A program made the position numbers and the translations under genes. 64,000 nucleotides of DNA from Akkermansia muciniphila (GTDB taxonomy: Bacteria; Verrucomicrobiota; Verrucomicrobiia; Verrucomicrobiales; Akkermansiaceae): positions 1 to 64,000 of the forward strand of contig CAMDLP010000006.1 of the NCBI GenBank assembly GCA_945901795.1, read 5' to 3'. The notes beneath the pieces were generated by a model, which was not told the origin of the DNA, did no database searches, and saw only the letters and a list, made by a program, of their open reading frames with translations. Position 1 is the stretch's first letter, and each line of letters starts with the position of its first letter. Below, one piece after another: positions 12,776-22,439 of this stretch.

Positions 12776-14149
12776 GTGGATTTGTTTTCGAAACCCAGGA
12801 CCTCGGAGGAAAAGGCGCTTTCCGTGACGCAGTTGCTGCGGCGGATGAAGAATTTGTTGGAAGTGCAGATCGGCGAGACGTGGGTGGAGGGCGAGGTTTC
12901 GAATTTGCGCAAACAGGGCAGCGGGCATTGGTATTTCTCGCTGAAGGATGCGGGGGCGCAGATCTCGTGCGCGATGTTCGGAGCAAGGAAACGCGAGGGC
13001 GCGGATGCACTGGAAGACGGGGCGTTGGTCCGGGTTTTCGCGGAGGCGAGTGTCTATGAAGCGCGCGGGCAGCTCCAGATCATCGTGCAAAAAGCGGAAC
13101 GCGCGGGCACGGGGGACTTGCAGGCGAAGTTCGAAGCCCTGAAACGCAAACTGCACGCCGAAGGGCTTTTCGACGCGGACCGGAAAATGCCGGTCCCGCC
13201 ATTTCCCCGGGCCATCGGGCTGATCACATCCGGCACCGGGGCGGCGCTGCAGGACATCCTCAACGTGCTCACGCGCCGCGCGCCGTGGGTGCAGCCGGTG
13301 CTTTTCCCGGTGCGCGTGCAGGGCCGGGGGGCGGAGATGGAAATCGCCCAGGCGATCGCGAAGATGGGCGAGCCGGAGAAATTCGGTTATCCACGTTGCG
13401 ATGTGCTCATCGTCGGGCGCGGCGGCGGCTCCATCGAGGATCTGTGGAATTTCAACGAGGAGGTGGTCGCACGCGCGATCGCTGCCTGTCCGATTCCGAT
13501 CATCTCCGCGGTCGGCCACGAAATTGATTTCACCATCGCGGATTTCGTCGCGGATCTGCGGGCACCGACGCCAAGCGCCGCTGCCGAACTGGCCGTGGCG
13601 GATGGAGCGGAATTGTTAGCCAGGCTCGCGCAGATCCGGCGGCGCATGGCCCGCGTCACCCGCGAACGGCTGACACGCTCGCAACTCGCGGTGGACGCCT
13701 TGAAACGCGGGGTGCTCCAACGCGACGGCGAGAAGTTGCTGCGGGAATCGGTCATGCGGCTGGACTCCGCGCGCGGGCAGCTTTTCCGAGCCACCCGCAA
13801 TGCGCTCGACGCGTTAAGCGCCCGGCTGAACGGCGCTCGCGCCCGGCACAAGTCGCATCACCCGGCGAGGGTGCTGGAGCGACGGATGGACACGGTGGCC
13901 GGCCTGCGCCAGCGCTTCGAGCGGTCGGGGAAAGACAATCTGACAGGGCGCGCGGAGCAACTCGTCCGCCTGCGTGGGCTGCTACGGGCGTTAGGTCCGG
14001 AGTCCGCGTTCCAGCGTGGATTCTCGATCACCCTCGGACCTGATGGGAAGATCGTCACTTCGGCCGGGACGCTCAAGCCCGGTGAAATCATGCGCACCAA
14101 GTTTGCGGACGGGGAAACGACGAGTATCGTCCGGGACTCAAAACCATGA
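12776..14149 (+). CDS. xseA: Exodeoxyribonuclease VII large subunit
   Basis: With the GTG start at 12776 (VDLFSKPRTSEEKALSVTQLLRRMK) the protein has 457 residues, the usual XseA length; the open frame upstream adds 46 residues unlike the family. An OB-fold domain comes first (VEGEVSNLRKQGSGHWYFSLKD). The Exonuc_VII_L catalytic domain follows, with GLITSGTGAALQDILNVLTRR, VLIVGRGGGSIEDLWNFNEE and ISAVGHEIDFTIADFVADLRAPTP-type blocks, and then a long coiled-coil helix region. With XseB it degrades single-stranded DNA to oligonucleotides. No xseB gene is recognised in the window. Confidence 0.93.
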   Translation: MDLFSKPRTSEEKALSVTQLLRRMKNLLEVQIGETWVEGEVSNLRKQGSGHWYFSLKDAGAQISCAMFGARKREGADALEDGALVRVFAEASVYEARGQLQIIVQKAERAGTGDLQAKFEALKRKLHAEGLFDADRKMPVPPFPRAIGLITSGTGAALQDILNVLTRRAPWVQPVLFPVRVQGRGAEMEIAQAIAKMGEPEKFGYPRCDVLIVGRGGGSIEDLWNFNEEVVARAIAACPIPIISAVGHEIDFTIADFVADLRAPTPSAAAELAVADGAELLARLAQIRRRMARVTRERLTRSQLAVDALKRGVLQRDGEKLLRESVMRLDSARGQLFRATRNALDALSARLNGARARHKSHHPARVLERRMDTVAGLRQRFERSGKDNLTGRAEQLVRLRGLLRALGPESAFQRGFSITLGPDGKIVTSAGTLKPGEIMRTKFADGETTSIVRDSKP

Positions 14150-14337
14150 TCGAACTCGACCTGCTCACCACCCACACCGACCGCGTTGATCCGGCCGAAG
14201 TAAAACCGGAGCGCGGAAATTATTCCGCCCGAGTCAGTCTTGGGATTTCGAGCGGAATAAATTCCGCGCTCCAGTTATACAATTCTATCACTTCTTTTTC
14301 TTGTCGTCGAGATTCGCCTTCATGTCTTCCTCGCTGA
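14146..14337 (+). CDS. Small ORF coupled to xseA, possible gene remnant
   Basis: The ATG overlaps the xseA stop (ATGA), which suggests a translationally coupled neighbour. The first 21 residues (MIELDLLTTHTDRVDPAEVKP) look protein-like. From residue 22 the frame is made of the inverted repeat at 14208-14272 and then runs into the convergent ThuA gene. It may be a downstream gene cut short by the repeat. No family is recognised. Confidence 0.25.
   Translation: MIELDLLTTHTDRVDPAEVKPERGNYSARVSLGISSGINSALQLYNSITSFSCRRDSPSCLPR
14208..14272. repeat. Long inverted repeat between convergent xseA and thuA-like genes
   Basis: Two 21-base arms (14208-14228 and 14252-14272) are complementary at 20 of 21 positions and separated by 23 bases. 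Each arm also contains its own small hairpin (GCGGAA ... TTCCGC). The element lies in the convergent gap, so it could terminate transcription from both sides. It belongs to a REP-like class, distinct from the GAGAC-loop repeats. Confidence 0.75.
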
Positions 14338-15166
14338 CAGAAGACTGCACGCCGTTAGCAGGCACGTCCATCTTGCAGATCCAGAGCATCGCGTTGAGGG
14401 TGATTTTCCGGAATTCATCGTTGGCCCAGTTCGCGTGGAAATGGCCGCCGGTGAAGCCGACGCCACGGCCGCCGTCGGGGCGCTCGACGCACCACATGAT
14501 GGTCTCCTCCTCGCCTTTTCTCGCCTCGATGTGTGGATAAGGTCCCTTCGGATGAACGTAGGGGCCATCGCGGGTTTCGTCGCTTGGCGTGGCAACTAAC
14601 AAGGATTTCATGCCCGCCATTTCCTTGCGGAAGCGGATGGAGAAATACCACTCGTCTTTGATCTTGAAAGGTTTCATGCCGCGGCAGATCGGATGGTCCG
14701 GGTATTTTTGATAATCCGCGTCCCAGATGAGATTGCAGGAGAAACCGGCCTCATAGGCACCGCCGATCCAGTCGCGGAAGACATCGCCGGATGCTCCCTG
14801 ATCCTTGTCGAGATCCGCACATTGCACGGCGTAGTGCATCATCATCACGCTGCCGCCGCGATCGACGAGCTTCTGGATTTTCTCCTTCCGGCCGGGGATG
14901 GCCAGGACCGGGTGGCCGTTTCCGCCGTCGGCGTAGATGACCACGGCGTCGGCAGTTTCCAGCACCCTTTCGGCGCTGACCCAGTGGTTCGGGTGGACGG
15001 AAACTTCAAGGCCGGGGATGCCGGCGAGGCATTTCTGGAGCAGTAGGCAGCCGGCGTGGAACTCATGCAGGCCGGGGCCGTGGCTGGGTTTGCCGGCGAT
15101 CAGAACGAGTTTTTTCGGGGTTGCAGAAGGGGCCGCGTGTGAAACGAGCGGCCAGCTCGCGGCCAT
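14288..15166 (-). CDS. ThuA-domain protein (trehalose utilisation family), 5' end probably lost
   Basis: A 292-residue ThuA-like protein with the glutamine-amidotransferase-like fold. Blocks are KLVLIAGKPSHGPGLHEF, DAVVIYADGG, GGSVMMMHYAVQ, and FTGGHFHANWANDEFRK near the end. Family members are often exported and adjoin sugar-utilisation genes in this phylum; the reaction is unknown. The N-terminus MAASWPLVSHAAPSA looks like the end of a signal peptide without its basic start. The ATG at 15164-15166 lies exactly where a methyltransferase fragment begins on the other strand, so the true start may have been removed by a deletion. Confidence 0.8.
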   Translation of the reverse strand: MAASWPLVSHAAPSATPKKLVLIAGKPSHGPGLHEFHAGCLLLQKCLAGIPGLEVSVHPNHWVSAERVLETADAVVIYADGGNGHPVLAIPGRKEKIQKLVDRGGSVMMMHYAVQCADLDKDQGASGDVFRDWIGGAYEAGFSCNLIWDADYQKYPDHPICRGMKPFKIKDEWYFSIRFRKEMAGMKSLLVATPSDETRDGPYVHPKGPYPHIEARKGEEETIMWCVERPDGGRGVGFTGGHFHANWANDEFRKITLNAMLWICKMDVPANGVQSSVSEEDMKANLDDKKKK

Positions 15167-15389
15167 GGCGGTTTCCTTCGCGTTTCCCGATGTGATGGAG
15201 ACGGATGACTGGGATCGGCTCGTTGAGGATGCGGCCAGGGTGTTGGTGCCCGGCGGTTATCTGGTTGCCCGGTCGATGCTTCGTGAAGGCTTGGAATCGA
15301 AGTGGGACGGCTCGTTTGTCACGGAGGAGAATCCGGTTGAAGATGCCATCCCGCTTTGTCCGGTCGTTTGGGTTGGAAGGAGATGTTGA
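15165..15389 (+). pseudogene. C-terminal remnant of a class I SAM-dependent methyltransferase
   Basis: The frame VSFAFPDVMETDDWDRLVEDAARVLVPGGYLVARSMLREG resembles the last strands of a Rossmann methyltransferase. There the post-motif region reads as LKPGG-type text (VLVPGGYLV), followed by a short tail to the TGA at 15387-15389. The SAM-binding N-terminal half is missing. The fragment starts abruptly at the ThuA start region and its 3' end overlaps the aroB tail on the other strand. Confidence 0.6.
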
Positions 15390-16497
15390 TTGACTCGAAC
15401 TGATCCGGACGCAGTGAGGCTCGCAGCATTTCAATCGCTTCGCGCAGGTCGTCGGCGGTGACGGTGTTGATGACCTTGGCGCTGCCGAGCGCGTCGAGCA
15501 CCACGAAGCGGATCGCTCCGGCGGAGAACTTTTTGTCGCGCGCGAGCTTTTCCATCACCTTGTCGGTGGTGATGTGTTTCGGGAGCACCAGCGGCAGATG
15601 ATAGTGGTCCAACAGGGCGATGACCTTCTCGCTCGCATCCGGCGAGAGTCCGGCGTGGCGCTCGGATAGAAACAAGGCGGCGCGAATGCCGAGGGCAATC
15701 GCCTCGCCGTGCAGCATCTCGCCGTAGGGCACCGCCGCCTCGATGCCGTGGCCGATGGTGTGGCCGAAATTCAACAACGCGCGGATGTCCTTCGTTTCGT
15801 GTTCGTCGGCCTCCACCACGCGGGCCTTGATGGAGATGTTGCGGGCGATGAGATCCGCCGGGACGTCGCGGCCGGCGGGATCGAAGGCGGCGAGATCGTC
15901 GAGCATCGCGGCGTCGCGGATGGCGGCGTGTTTGATCGCTTCCGCGAAGCCTTCGCGGAATTCGCGGTCGGGAAGAGTGCGCAGGGTTTCCGGGTCGATG
16001 ATGACGAGGCGCGGCTGATGGAAGGATCCTAGCAGGTTTTTCCCTTCGCCGACGTTCACGCCGGTTTTGCCGCCGACCGAGGAATCGACCTGCGCGACGA
16101 TGGTGGTGGGGATTTGCACGAAGGGAATGCCACGGAAGAAGATCGCCGCCACGAAGCCCGCCAGATCGCCGACCACACCGCCGCCGAGCGCGACGACCAT
16201 GGATTTCCGGTCGTGGCCGGCGCGGATCATCTCGCGGCAGAGGGTTTCCGCTTGGGTCATCGATTTCGACGCCTCGCCGGCGGCCACGGTGTGCAGCGTC
16301 GGACGGAAGCCGGCGGCTTCGAGCGAGGCCATCAAGGCACCGGCGTGAAATCGCGCGACCGTGTCATCGCTGATGATGGCGGCCCGCAAGCCGGAGATTC
16401 CGGCGGTTTTCATCGTTTCACCGGCTTGGCTGAGGAGGCCGGGTTCGACGAGGACGTGGTAGGCGCGTTCGGCGAGATCGACATGGACGGAAGGCAT
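15319..16497 (-). CDS. aroB: 3-dehydroquinate synthase
   Basis: A 392-residue AroB, second enzyme of the shikimate pathway, converting DAHP to 3-dehydroquinate with NAD and a divalent metal. Clear blocks are VALGGGVVGDLAGFVAAIFFRG, PTTIVAQVDSSVGGKTGVN, FREGFAEAIKHA, and the metal-ligand region FGHTIGHGIEA. ATG 16497 (MPSVHVDLAERAYHVLVEPG) is preferred to the longer frame. The last 24 residues (after LRASLRPDQ) lie outside the family and are read through the methyltransferase remnant. The natural stop may therefore have been lost at that joint. Confidence 0.94.
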   Translation of the reverse strand: MPSVHVDLAERAYHVLVEPGLLSQAGETMKTAGISGLRAAIISDDTVARFHAGALMASLEAAGFRPTLHTVAAGEASKSMTQAETLCREMIRAGHDRKSMVVALGGGVVGDLAGFVAAIFFRGIPFVQIPTTIVAQVDSSVGGKTGVNVGEGKNLLGSFHQPRLVIIDPETLRTLPDREFREGFAEAIKHAAIRDAAMLDDLAAFDPAGRDVPADLIARNISIKARVVEADEHETKDIRALLNFGHTIGHGIEAAVPYGEMLHGEAIALGIRAALFLSERHAGLSPDASEKVIALLDHYHLPLVLPKHITTDKVMEKLARDKKFSAGAIRFVVLDALGSAKVINTVTADDLREAIEMLRASLRPDQFESINISFQPKRPDKAGWHLQPDSPP

Positions 16498-16568
16498 GGG
16501 CGGGAGCATGAAAGATGCGCTGCGCATGTCCAGTTGATCTCCGGCGGCTTCGGTGATTTCCTCGGCGC

Positions 16569-16922
16569 ATGGAAATCCGCAACCGCGAGCAGCAGGCACC
16601 CTTCACCACCAAGGACGGCTCGACCATCCGCAGCCTGCTGGATCTTTCCAACGCCCCGGTCCGCAACCAGAGCCTCGCCGAAGCCAGCTTGCCAGCCGGC
16701 GCGGAAATTGAGCGGCATTACCACCGGGTGAGCGAGGAATTCTACTATCTCACCGGCGGCCGCGGCCTCATGGAAATCGACGGCGTCGAGCGCGAGGTTT
16801 CGCCCGGCGACGCCATTCTCATCCCGCCGGGTGCTTGGCACCGGATTCGAGCGATCGAGTCATTGCAGTTTCTCTGCTGCTGCGCGCCGCCGTATTCGCA
16901 CGAGGATACCTATTTCGTTTGA
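16569..16922 (+). CDS. Cupin-domain protein
   Basis: A 117-residue single-domain cupin. Motif 1 is EIERHYHRVSEEFYYLTGGRG and motif 2 is PGDAILIPPGAWHRI, giving a 3-His/1-Glu metal site (H, H, E, H). Small cupins of this type act as dioxygenases, isomerases or sugar binders, and the substrate is not evident. It is divergent from aroB with 71 bases between the starts. Confidence 0.85.
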   Translation: MEIRNREQQAPFTTKDGSTIRSLLDLSNAPVRNQSLAEASLPAGAEIERHYHRVSEEFYYLTGGRGLMEIDGVEREVSPGDAILIPPGAWHRIRAIESLQFLCCCAPPYSHEDTYFV

Positions 16923-17040
16923 AAACGAGATTGGCGGCGGATCGTCAGCGGCTAGAGCTACGTCCCCGAGTTTTCCTGCGGGCCGGATCCAGCGAGTTGG
17001 ACCGCGCGTTTACTCTCAGCCCGTGTTTGCGGCTTGAAAG

Positions 17041-19350
17041 ATGATCGGCCCTAGGCTTCTTTGGCGGCAGGTGAACGAGCACGAAGAAATCAAGCTGTCC
17101 GAGCCCAAGCCATGGGCTGCTGGCATCCCCGCTGTTAGCTCGTCGCTCCAGCACATCCTGCGCGAGGCCGGCCCGTTCCGTGGTGCCCGCGGGCTGCTCG
17201 AAATGAACCAGGCCGGCGGCTTCGATTGCCCGAGCTGCGCCTGGCCGGACCCGGACGGCGAACGCTCGGTCGCCGAGTTTTGTGAAAACGGTGCCAAGGC
17301 GCTCGCCTCCGAAGCCACCCGCAAGCTCGCGGACGCCGCCTTCTTTGCCAGCCATTCCATCGACGATCTCGCCGCGCAAAGCGACCTCTGGCACGACCGC
17401 CAGGGCCGCATCGCCACGCCGATGCTGCTGCGTCCCGGTGCCAGCCACTACGAGCCGGTTCCGTGGGATGCCGCGTTTGAAATCATCGCCTCGCATTTGA
17501 AATCCCTTTCCTCGCCCGACGAGGCCGTCTTCTACACCTCCGGCCGCGCCAGCAACGAGGCCGCCTTTCTCTATCAACTCTTCGCCCGCAGCTACGGCAC
17601 CAACAACCTGCCGGACTGCTCGAACATGTGCCACGAGTCCAGCGGGCTTGCGATGAAGGACTCGATCGGCGTCGGCAAGGGCACCGTCACCCTCGATGAT
17701 TTCCTCGACGCCGACACCATTCTCTGCGTCGGCCAGAACCCCGGCACCAACCATCCGCGGATGCTCGGCACGCTTGAGGCCGCCGTGAAAAAGGGTGCGA
17801 AGATCATTTCTATCAACCCGCTCAGGGAGGCGGGGCTGGTCGGCTTCGTGCATCCGCAGCACCCGCTCGCCGCCCTGCTCGGCAGGGCCACCGCGCTCGC
17901 CTCGCAGTTTGTTTCGGTGCGGGTGAATGGCGACCTCGCGCTGTTCCGTGGCGTCGCGAAGGTCCTGTTGGAAAATGAATCTGCCAACGTCGATGCCGGT
18001 TTCATCCGCGATCACACCCGCCAATATTCTGACTACCGGTCACTCGTCGCCGAAACCCCGTGGCCGGAAATCATCCGCATGAGCGGGGTGGGGGAGGATG
18101 AAATCCGGACTCTCGCGGCCACGCTGCTAGGCGGTTCGCGCAAGGTCATCACTTGCTGGGCGATGGGCCTCACCCAGCATCGCAACGCCGTCGCCACCAT
18201 CCGCGAGGTCGTCAACGTCCACCTGCTGCTAGGAGCCATCGGCAGGCCCGGTGCCGGGCTTTGTCCGGTGCGCGGCCACAGCAATGTGCAAGGCGACAGG
18301 ACCATGGGCATCTTCGAGAAAATGCCGGAAAGCTTTCTCGCCGCGCTCGACCGCGAGTGCTGCATTTCATCGCCCCGCACGCATGGCTACGACACCGTCG
18401 CCGCCATCCACGCGATGCACCGCGGCGCGGCCAAGGTCTTTTTTGCCCTTGGCGGAAATTTCCTTCAGGCCTCGCCCGATACGGACTACACCGCCACCGC
18501 CCTGCGGAGCTGCGACCTAACCGTTCACGTCTCCACCAAGCTCAACCGCAGCCACCTCGTCACCGGTCGTAGCGCCCTCATCCTGCCCTGCCTCGGCCGC
18601 AGCGAGCGCGACGGCGAGGGGCAATCCGTTACCTGTGAGAACTCGATGGGCGTCGTCCAGATGTCGCGCGGCGTGCTCGCCCCGGCCTCCCCCGATCTTC
18701 TCAGCGAGGTTGATATCATCGCCCGCCTCGCCGCGGCCGTGGACGGCGGCTTCAGCCCGGTTCCGTGGCGCTGGCTTGCGGAAGACTACGACCGCATCCG
18801 CAACCTCATCGAGCGGGTGATCCCGGGATTTGGAAATTTCAACGAACGTGTCAGCGAGCCCGGTGGGTTCTATCTGCCTAATTCCGCCAAGCAGCGCGTC
18901 TGGGAGACTCCGACCGGCAAGGCCGGTTTCAGCCTTGCCGCCATGGATGTCTTCGAGTCGTCGCCCGGCAGACTCGTCCTGCAAACCCTCCGCAGTCACG
19001 ACCAGTTCAACACCACCATCTACGGCATGGACGACCGCTACCGCGGCATCGCCAACGCCCGCCGCATCATCCTCGTCAATCCCGAGGACCTGCGGGAAGG
19101 GGGAATCCCGCCCTGTTCCCAAGTGGACATCACCAGCATCTGGGGCGACGAGCGCCGCACTGCCAGGTCCTTCACCGCCATTCCCTATGAAATGCCGCGG
19201 GGCAGCGCCGCCGCTTACTTCCCGGAGGCGAACGTGTTAGTCCCCGCGGGTAGCCAGGCCGAGGGCAGCGGCACGCCGACGAGCAAGGCGGTGGAGATAG
19301 AAATAAGGAGTGGCGACCTTACCGTCGCCTCTTCTTCATCCGCCGGGTAG
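17041..19350 (+). CDS. FdhF/YdeP-family molybdopterin oxidoreductase
   Basis: A 769-residue molybdopterin enzyme. The N-terminal GGFDCPSCAWPDPDGE block is diagnostic of the FdhF/YdeP (CbbBc-like) family. Further blocks are FYTSGRASNEAAFLYQLFARSYGTNNLPDCSNMCHES, GQNPGTNHPRML and the C-terminal molybdopterin-dinucleotide domain. No N-terminal 4Fe-4S ferredoxin motif is seen beyond the CxxC. E. coli YdeP takes part in acid resistance, but the natural substrate of the family is uncertain. The FdhD at 2950-3726 is the probable cofactor sulfurase. It converges on recQ. Confidence 0.9.
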   Translation: MIGPRLLWRQVNEHEEIKLSEPKPWAAGIPAVSSSLQHILREAGPFRGARGLLEMNQAGGFDCPSCAWPDPDGERSVAEFCENGAKALASEATRKLADAAFFASHSIDDLAAQSDLWHDRQGRIATPMLLRPGASHYEPVPWDAAFEIIASHLKSLSSPDEAVFYTSGRASNEAAFLYQLFARSYGTNNLPDCSNMCHESSGLAMKDSIGVGKGTVTLDDFLDADTILCVGQNPGTNHPRMLGTLEAAVKKGAKIISINPLREAGLVGFVHPQHPLAALLGRATALASQFVSVRVNGDLALFRGVAKVLLENESANVDAGFIRDHTRQYSDYRSLVAETPWPEIIRMSGVGEDEIRTLAATLLGGSRKVITCWAMGLTQHRNAVATIREVVNVHLLLGAIGRPGAGLCPVRGHSNVQGDRTMGIFEKMPESFLAALDRECCISSPRTHGYDTVAAIHAMHRGAAKVFFALGGNFLQASPDTDYTATALRSCDLTVHVSTKLNRSHLVTGRSALILPCLGRSERDGEGQSVTCENSMGVVQMSRGVLAPASPDLLSEVDIIARLAAAVDGGFSPVPWRWLAEDYDRIRNLIERVIPGFGNFNERVSEPGGFYLPNSAKQRVWETPTGKAGFSLAAMDVFESSPGRLVLQTLRSHDQFNTTIYGMDDRYRGIANARRIILVNPEDLREGGIPPCSQVDITSIWGDERRTARSFTAIPYEMPRGSAAAYFPEANVLVPAGSQAEGSGTPTSKAVEIEIRSGDLTVASSSSAG

Positions 19351-19470
19351 TTGAAGAGGGGGACAACAAGGTCCGAACGCACGGACATGGAATCAGCCAG
19401 TGAAAGGCAGAGTCCCCAAGAGCCGCGAAGAACCATCCGCGCGAGTCGATCTTGTGACCGCCCACCGCTT

Positions 19471-21597
19471 TCAGTGATGCCTTTTCTTCCAGGCGACGAT
19501 GGCGGTGAGAAATGGCTTGGCGTAGCGCTGGACCTTGGCCGCGCCGATGCCGGGGACGTGGAGCGCTTCCTCGGCGGTGACGGGCTGATAGCGGGCGAGG
19601 GCTTCGAGGGTTTTGTTGCCGAAGACGACGTAGGACGGGACGTCCTCGCGCTTGGCGATCTTTTCCCGGATGTCGCGGAGCATCGAGTAGAGCTGGCCGT
19701 CGAAGCCGTGGTCCTTGAGGGCGACTTCCTTGCGGCCAGCCTCGGGAGCGGGCCAGACGAGCTGGAAATTCGCCTCGCCGCGCATGACCTTGTCGCCAAG
19801 CGGGGTTAGCGTTAGAAGCGGGAACTCGCCGGTGACGGTGACGACCAGCCCGGCGTCGGATAGTGAACGCATCAGGCTGTTGAGGTAGCCCGCGCCCTTT
19901 TCCCGGAGGATGCCGTAGGTGGTGAGCTTGTCGAGGCCGCCGCCGATGATTTCCTGGGACTTGCTGCCAGCTAACATCTGGACGATTCGCCCGCGGCCGT
20001 AGCGCGCCTCCCAGCCATCCGCGCTGCGGCGGGACATCCGGGCGACGCCGCTGAGCGCCTTGCGGACGACGGTAGTTTCCTCCGCAGTGGGCGGGCGGTT
20101 CTCGCCGGAGCCTTCGTCGCGGCAGACGTCGCAAGTGCCGCAGACGCCGGCTTCCTCTTCGCCGAAGTAGCTGAGAATCCACTGCTGGCGGCAGGTCCGG
20201 GAATAACACATTTCTACCATCGCCTTGAGCTTCTCGCGGTCGCGGCGGTCTTTTTCCTCGATGGCGTTCTCGTCGAGCTGGAGTGCGCGGGCGAGCACGT
20301 CCGGCTTGAGCAGGCGGGTGCCTTTCATCCGCTTTTTGGGAATGTCGAAACGCTCGACATAGCCGCCGCGGGCGAGGATTGCCATCGCGCTGCCGACGGA
20401 CATCGAGTTCTTCACATCCGCATTCTCGGCGATTTCGTCGAGTGTGCGGTGGACTTCGAAATCCTTGTCCGCCTCGTTGAGCAGGTATTGATAGATCGAG
20501 CGGACGATGGCGGCGGTCGGGTTCGCACCGTCGATAAAAAACTCCTGGGTGCGGGTGTCGGCGTAGTTGAAGAGCATCTCGCAGAAGGCATTCTCGCCAT
20601 CCCGCCCGGCGCGGCCGGCCTCCTGATAGTAGGCCTCCACGCTGCCGGGGATTTCGTAGTGGATCACGAATCGCACGTCCGAGCGGTCGATGCCCATGCC
20701 GAACGCGTTGGTGGCCACGGCGATGCCGACCTTGCGACTGATGAAGATTTCCTGGGCCCGCTCGCGCTCCTGGTCGCCCATGCCGCCGTGATAGGCCACG
20801 CACTTCACGCCCCAGCTGGCGAGCGTTTCGGACACGGAGTCCACTTTCTTGCGGGTGGCGCAGTAGATGATGCCGGTCTTGTGCGCGGCGATGACGGCGC
20901 GCATCCGCTCGTCCTTTTGCGCCGCCTTGTCCACCGAGGAAATGTTCAGTGATAGATTCGGCCGGGAAAACCCGCTGACCTGCTCGAAGGGTGAGCGAAG
21001 GGCCAGCACCTTGGTGATGTCCTCGCGGACGACCGGCGTGGCGGTGGCGGTTAGGGCGACGCATTGCGGGCGGCCGATTTTCTCCAGCGACTTGCCGAGC
21101 CGCAAGTAGTCGGGCCGGAAATCGTGGCCCCACTGGCTGAGGCAGTGCGCCTCGTCCACGGCGAAGAGCGAGATTTCGATGCCGTGGAGGGCGTTGAGGA
21201 AACTTTCCGCGCGGAAGCGTTCGGGCGCGACATAAACGAGCTTCCACTTACCGGCGCGCATCCCGTCGAGGCGTTCTTTTTGCTCCGGCCAGGTGAGCGT
21301 GGAGTTGATCATCGTCGCGTCGATCCCGCGGGCGACGAGTGCGTCCACTTGGTCCTTCATCAGCGCGATGAGCGGCGAAATCACCAACGTCACGCCGCCG
21401 AAGCAGAGCGCGGGGATCTGGAAACAAAGGGATTTCCCGCCGCCGGTCGGCATCACGACCAGCCCGTCGCGGCCGGAGGTGATTTCGTTGATCACTTCCT
21501 CCTGGCCGTCGAGAAACCCGGAAAATCCGAAATACCGCTTGAGCGCCTCGTGCGGCGTCATGATCAGCGGTTTGGATTCGGAGCGTGCGGCGGACAT
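19471..21597 (-). CDS. recQ: ATP-dependent DNA helicase RecQ
   Basis: A 708-residue RecQ with all three domains. The helicase core has Walker A PTGGGKS near residues 50-56, [18 protein letters not shown], and motif VI-type text [10 protein letters not shown]. An RQC domain carries a four-cysteine zinc site (CYSRTC...CGTCDVC). A C-terminal HRDC domain ends in [18 protein letters not shown]. It unwinds recombination intermediates and stalled forks 3' to 5'. A long antisense-frame shadow covers this gene and is not coding. Confidence 0.95.
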   Translation of the reverse strand: MSAARSESKPLIMTPHEALKRYFGFSGFLDGQEEVINEITSGRDGLVVMPTGGGKSLCFQIPALCFGGVTLVISPLIALMKDQVDALVARGIDATMINSTLTWPEQKERLDGMRAGKWKLVYVAPERFRAESFLNALHGIEISLFAVDEAHCLSQWGHDFRPDYLRLGKSLEKIGRPQCVALTATATPVVREDITKVLALRSPFEQVSGFSRPNLSLNISSVDKAAQKDERMRAVIAAHKTGIIYCATRKKVDSVSETLASWGVKCVAYHGGMGDQERERAQEIFISRKVGIAVATNAFGMGIDRSDVRFVIHYEIPGSVEAYYQEAGRAGRDGENAFCEMLFNYADTRTQEFFIDGANPTAAIVRSIYQYLLNEADKDFEVHRTLDEIAENADVKNSMSVGSAMAILARGGYVERFDIPKKRMKGTRLLKPDVLARALQLDENAIEEKDRRDREKLKAMVEMCYSRTCRQQWILSYFGEEEAGVCGTCDVCRDEGSGENRPPTAEETTVVRKALSGVARMSRRSADGWEARYGRGRIVQMLAGSKSQEIIGGGLDKLTTYGILREKGAGYLNSLMRSLSDAGLVVTVTGEFPLLTLTPLGDKVMRGEANFQLVWPAPEAGRKEVALKDHGFDGQLYSMLRDIREKIAKREDVPSYVVFGNKTLEALARYQPVTAEEALHVPGIGAAKVQRYAKPFLTAIVAWKKRHH

Positions 21598-21707
21598 CGT
21601 GTGGGCAAATGAACAACGCCCGCCGCGCCAAGGTCAATCCCCGAGCAAGCCGCGGATTGGAGGAAATTTGGATTTCCGAACAAAATCCGCCGTGATAATT
21701 TCCGCCC

Positions 21708-22439
21708 GTGCAATCGCTTCGCTGGCTACTCCCTTTCGCAGTGCTGATTTTTGCCTGTCTCCAGTGTGTCCCGATCGGCCCACCCGGCGGCGGGCGGGAT
21801 CAGTATCGTCCGACTAACAGTGTTGTGCCGCAGCAGGGTTCCGGGTCGGGCGGCGGGACCTCGTTGTCGGCGATGCTGCGGCAGGTGAATTTGCAAACCG
21901 ACATGGTCCGGCGCGGCACCCACGGTCGCAAGGTGGTGCGGTCGATGATCCCGCGCTACATCACCATCCACAGCACCCAGAATTACACGGCGGGCGCGGC
22001 CAAGCATTCGCAGGCGCTTAAAAACGGCGCCCTGCGCTCGCCCAAGTCCCGCCATGGAAACCGCATCGGCTATCTGATCTGGCATTTCACCATCGACCAG
22101 GGCGTGGCCATCCAGCACATGCCGACGACCGAGCAGGGCGAGCACGCCGATTTCGCGGGGCCGGGAAACCGGTTGTCGATCGGCATCGAGATGTGCGAGA
22201 ACCGCGGCAACAGCCGCTCCGCCACCACCGAGCGCACCGCCAAACTAACAGCCGTGCTGATGAAGAAGAACCGCATCCCGCTGCAGAACGTGGTGCCTCA
22301 TTATCACTGGCCGCGCCGCGGGAAACATCCTGCTAACAAAAATTGCCCGCATTTTCTGATGGACAACGGCCGCCCCGGCTCGAAATGGCGCGGGTTCCTC
22401 GGGCGGGTGAATTACCACTACCGGCGGCTGGATGGATGA
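21708..22439 (+). CDS. N-acetylmuramoyl-L-alanine amidase (Amidase_2), exported
   Basis: A 243-residue protein from a GTG start. The N-terminus has a hydrophobic stretch ending LIFACLQC, a plausible lipobox, followed by a low-complexity Gly/Ser/Pro linker. The Amidase_2 zinc site is visible as ITIHSTQN, HYHWPRRGKHP and NCPHF. HFTIDQGVAIQH and SIGIEMCEN are typical family text. It would cleave the lactyl-alanine bond of peptidoglycan in the periplasm, for cell-wall turnover. The TGA overlaps the next start (ATGA). Confidence 0.87.
   Translation: MQSLRWLLPFAVLIFACLQCVPIGPPGGGRDQYRPTNSVVPQQGSGSGGGTSLSAMLRQVNLQTDMVRRGTHGRKVVRSMIPRYITIHSTQNYTAGAAKHSQALKNGALRSPKSRHGNRIGYLIWHFTIDQGVAIQHMPTTEQGEHADFAGPGNRLSIGIEMCENRGNSRSATTERTAKLTAVLMKKNRIPLQNVVPHYHWPRRGKHPANKNCPHFLMDNGRPGSKWRGFLGRVNYHYRRLDG

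Noticed and set aside
19319-21247. 642-codon open frame antisense-shifted over recQ
   Set aside because: It is Arg/Pro-rich, lacks any domain text, and lies in another frame of the well-supported recQ. It is a GC-codon-bias shadow.
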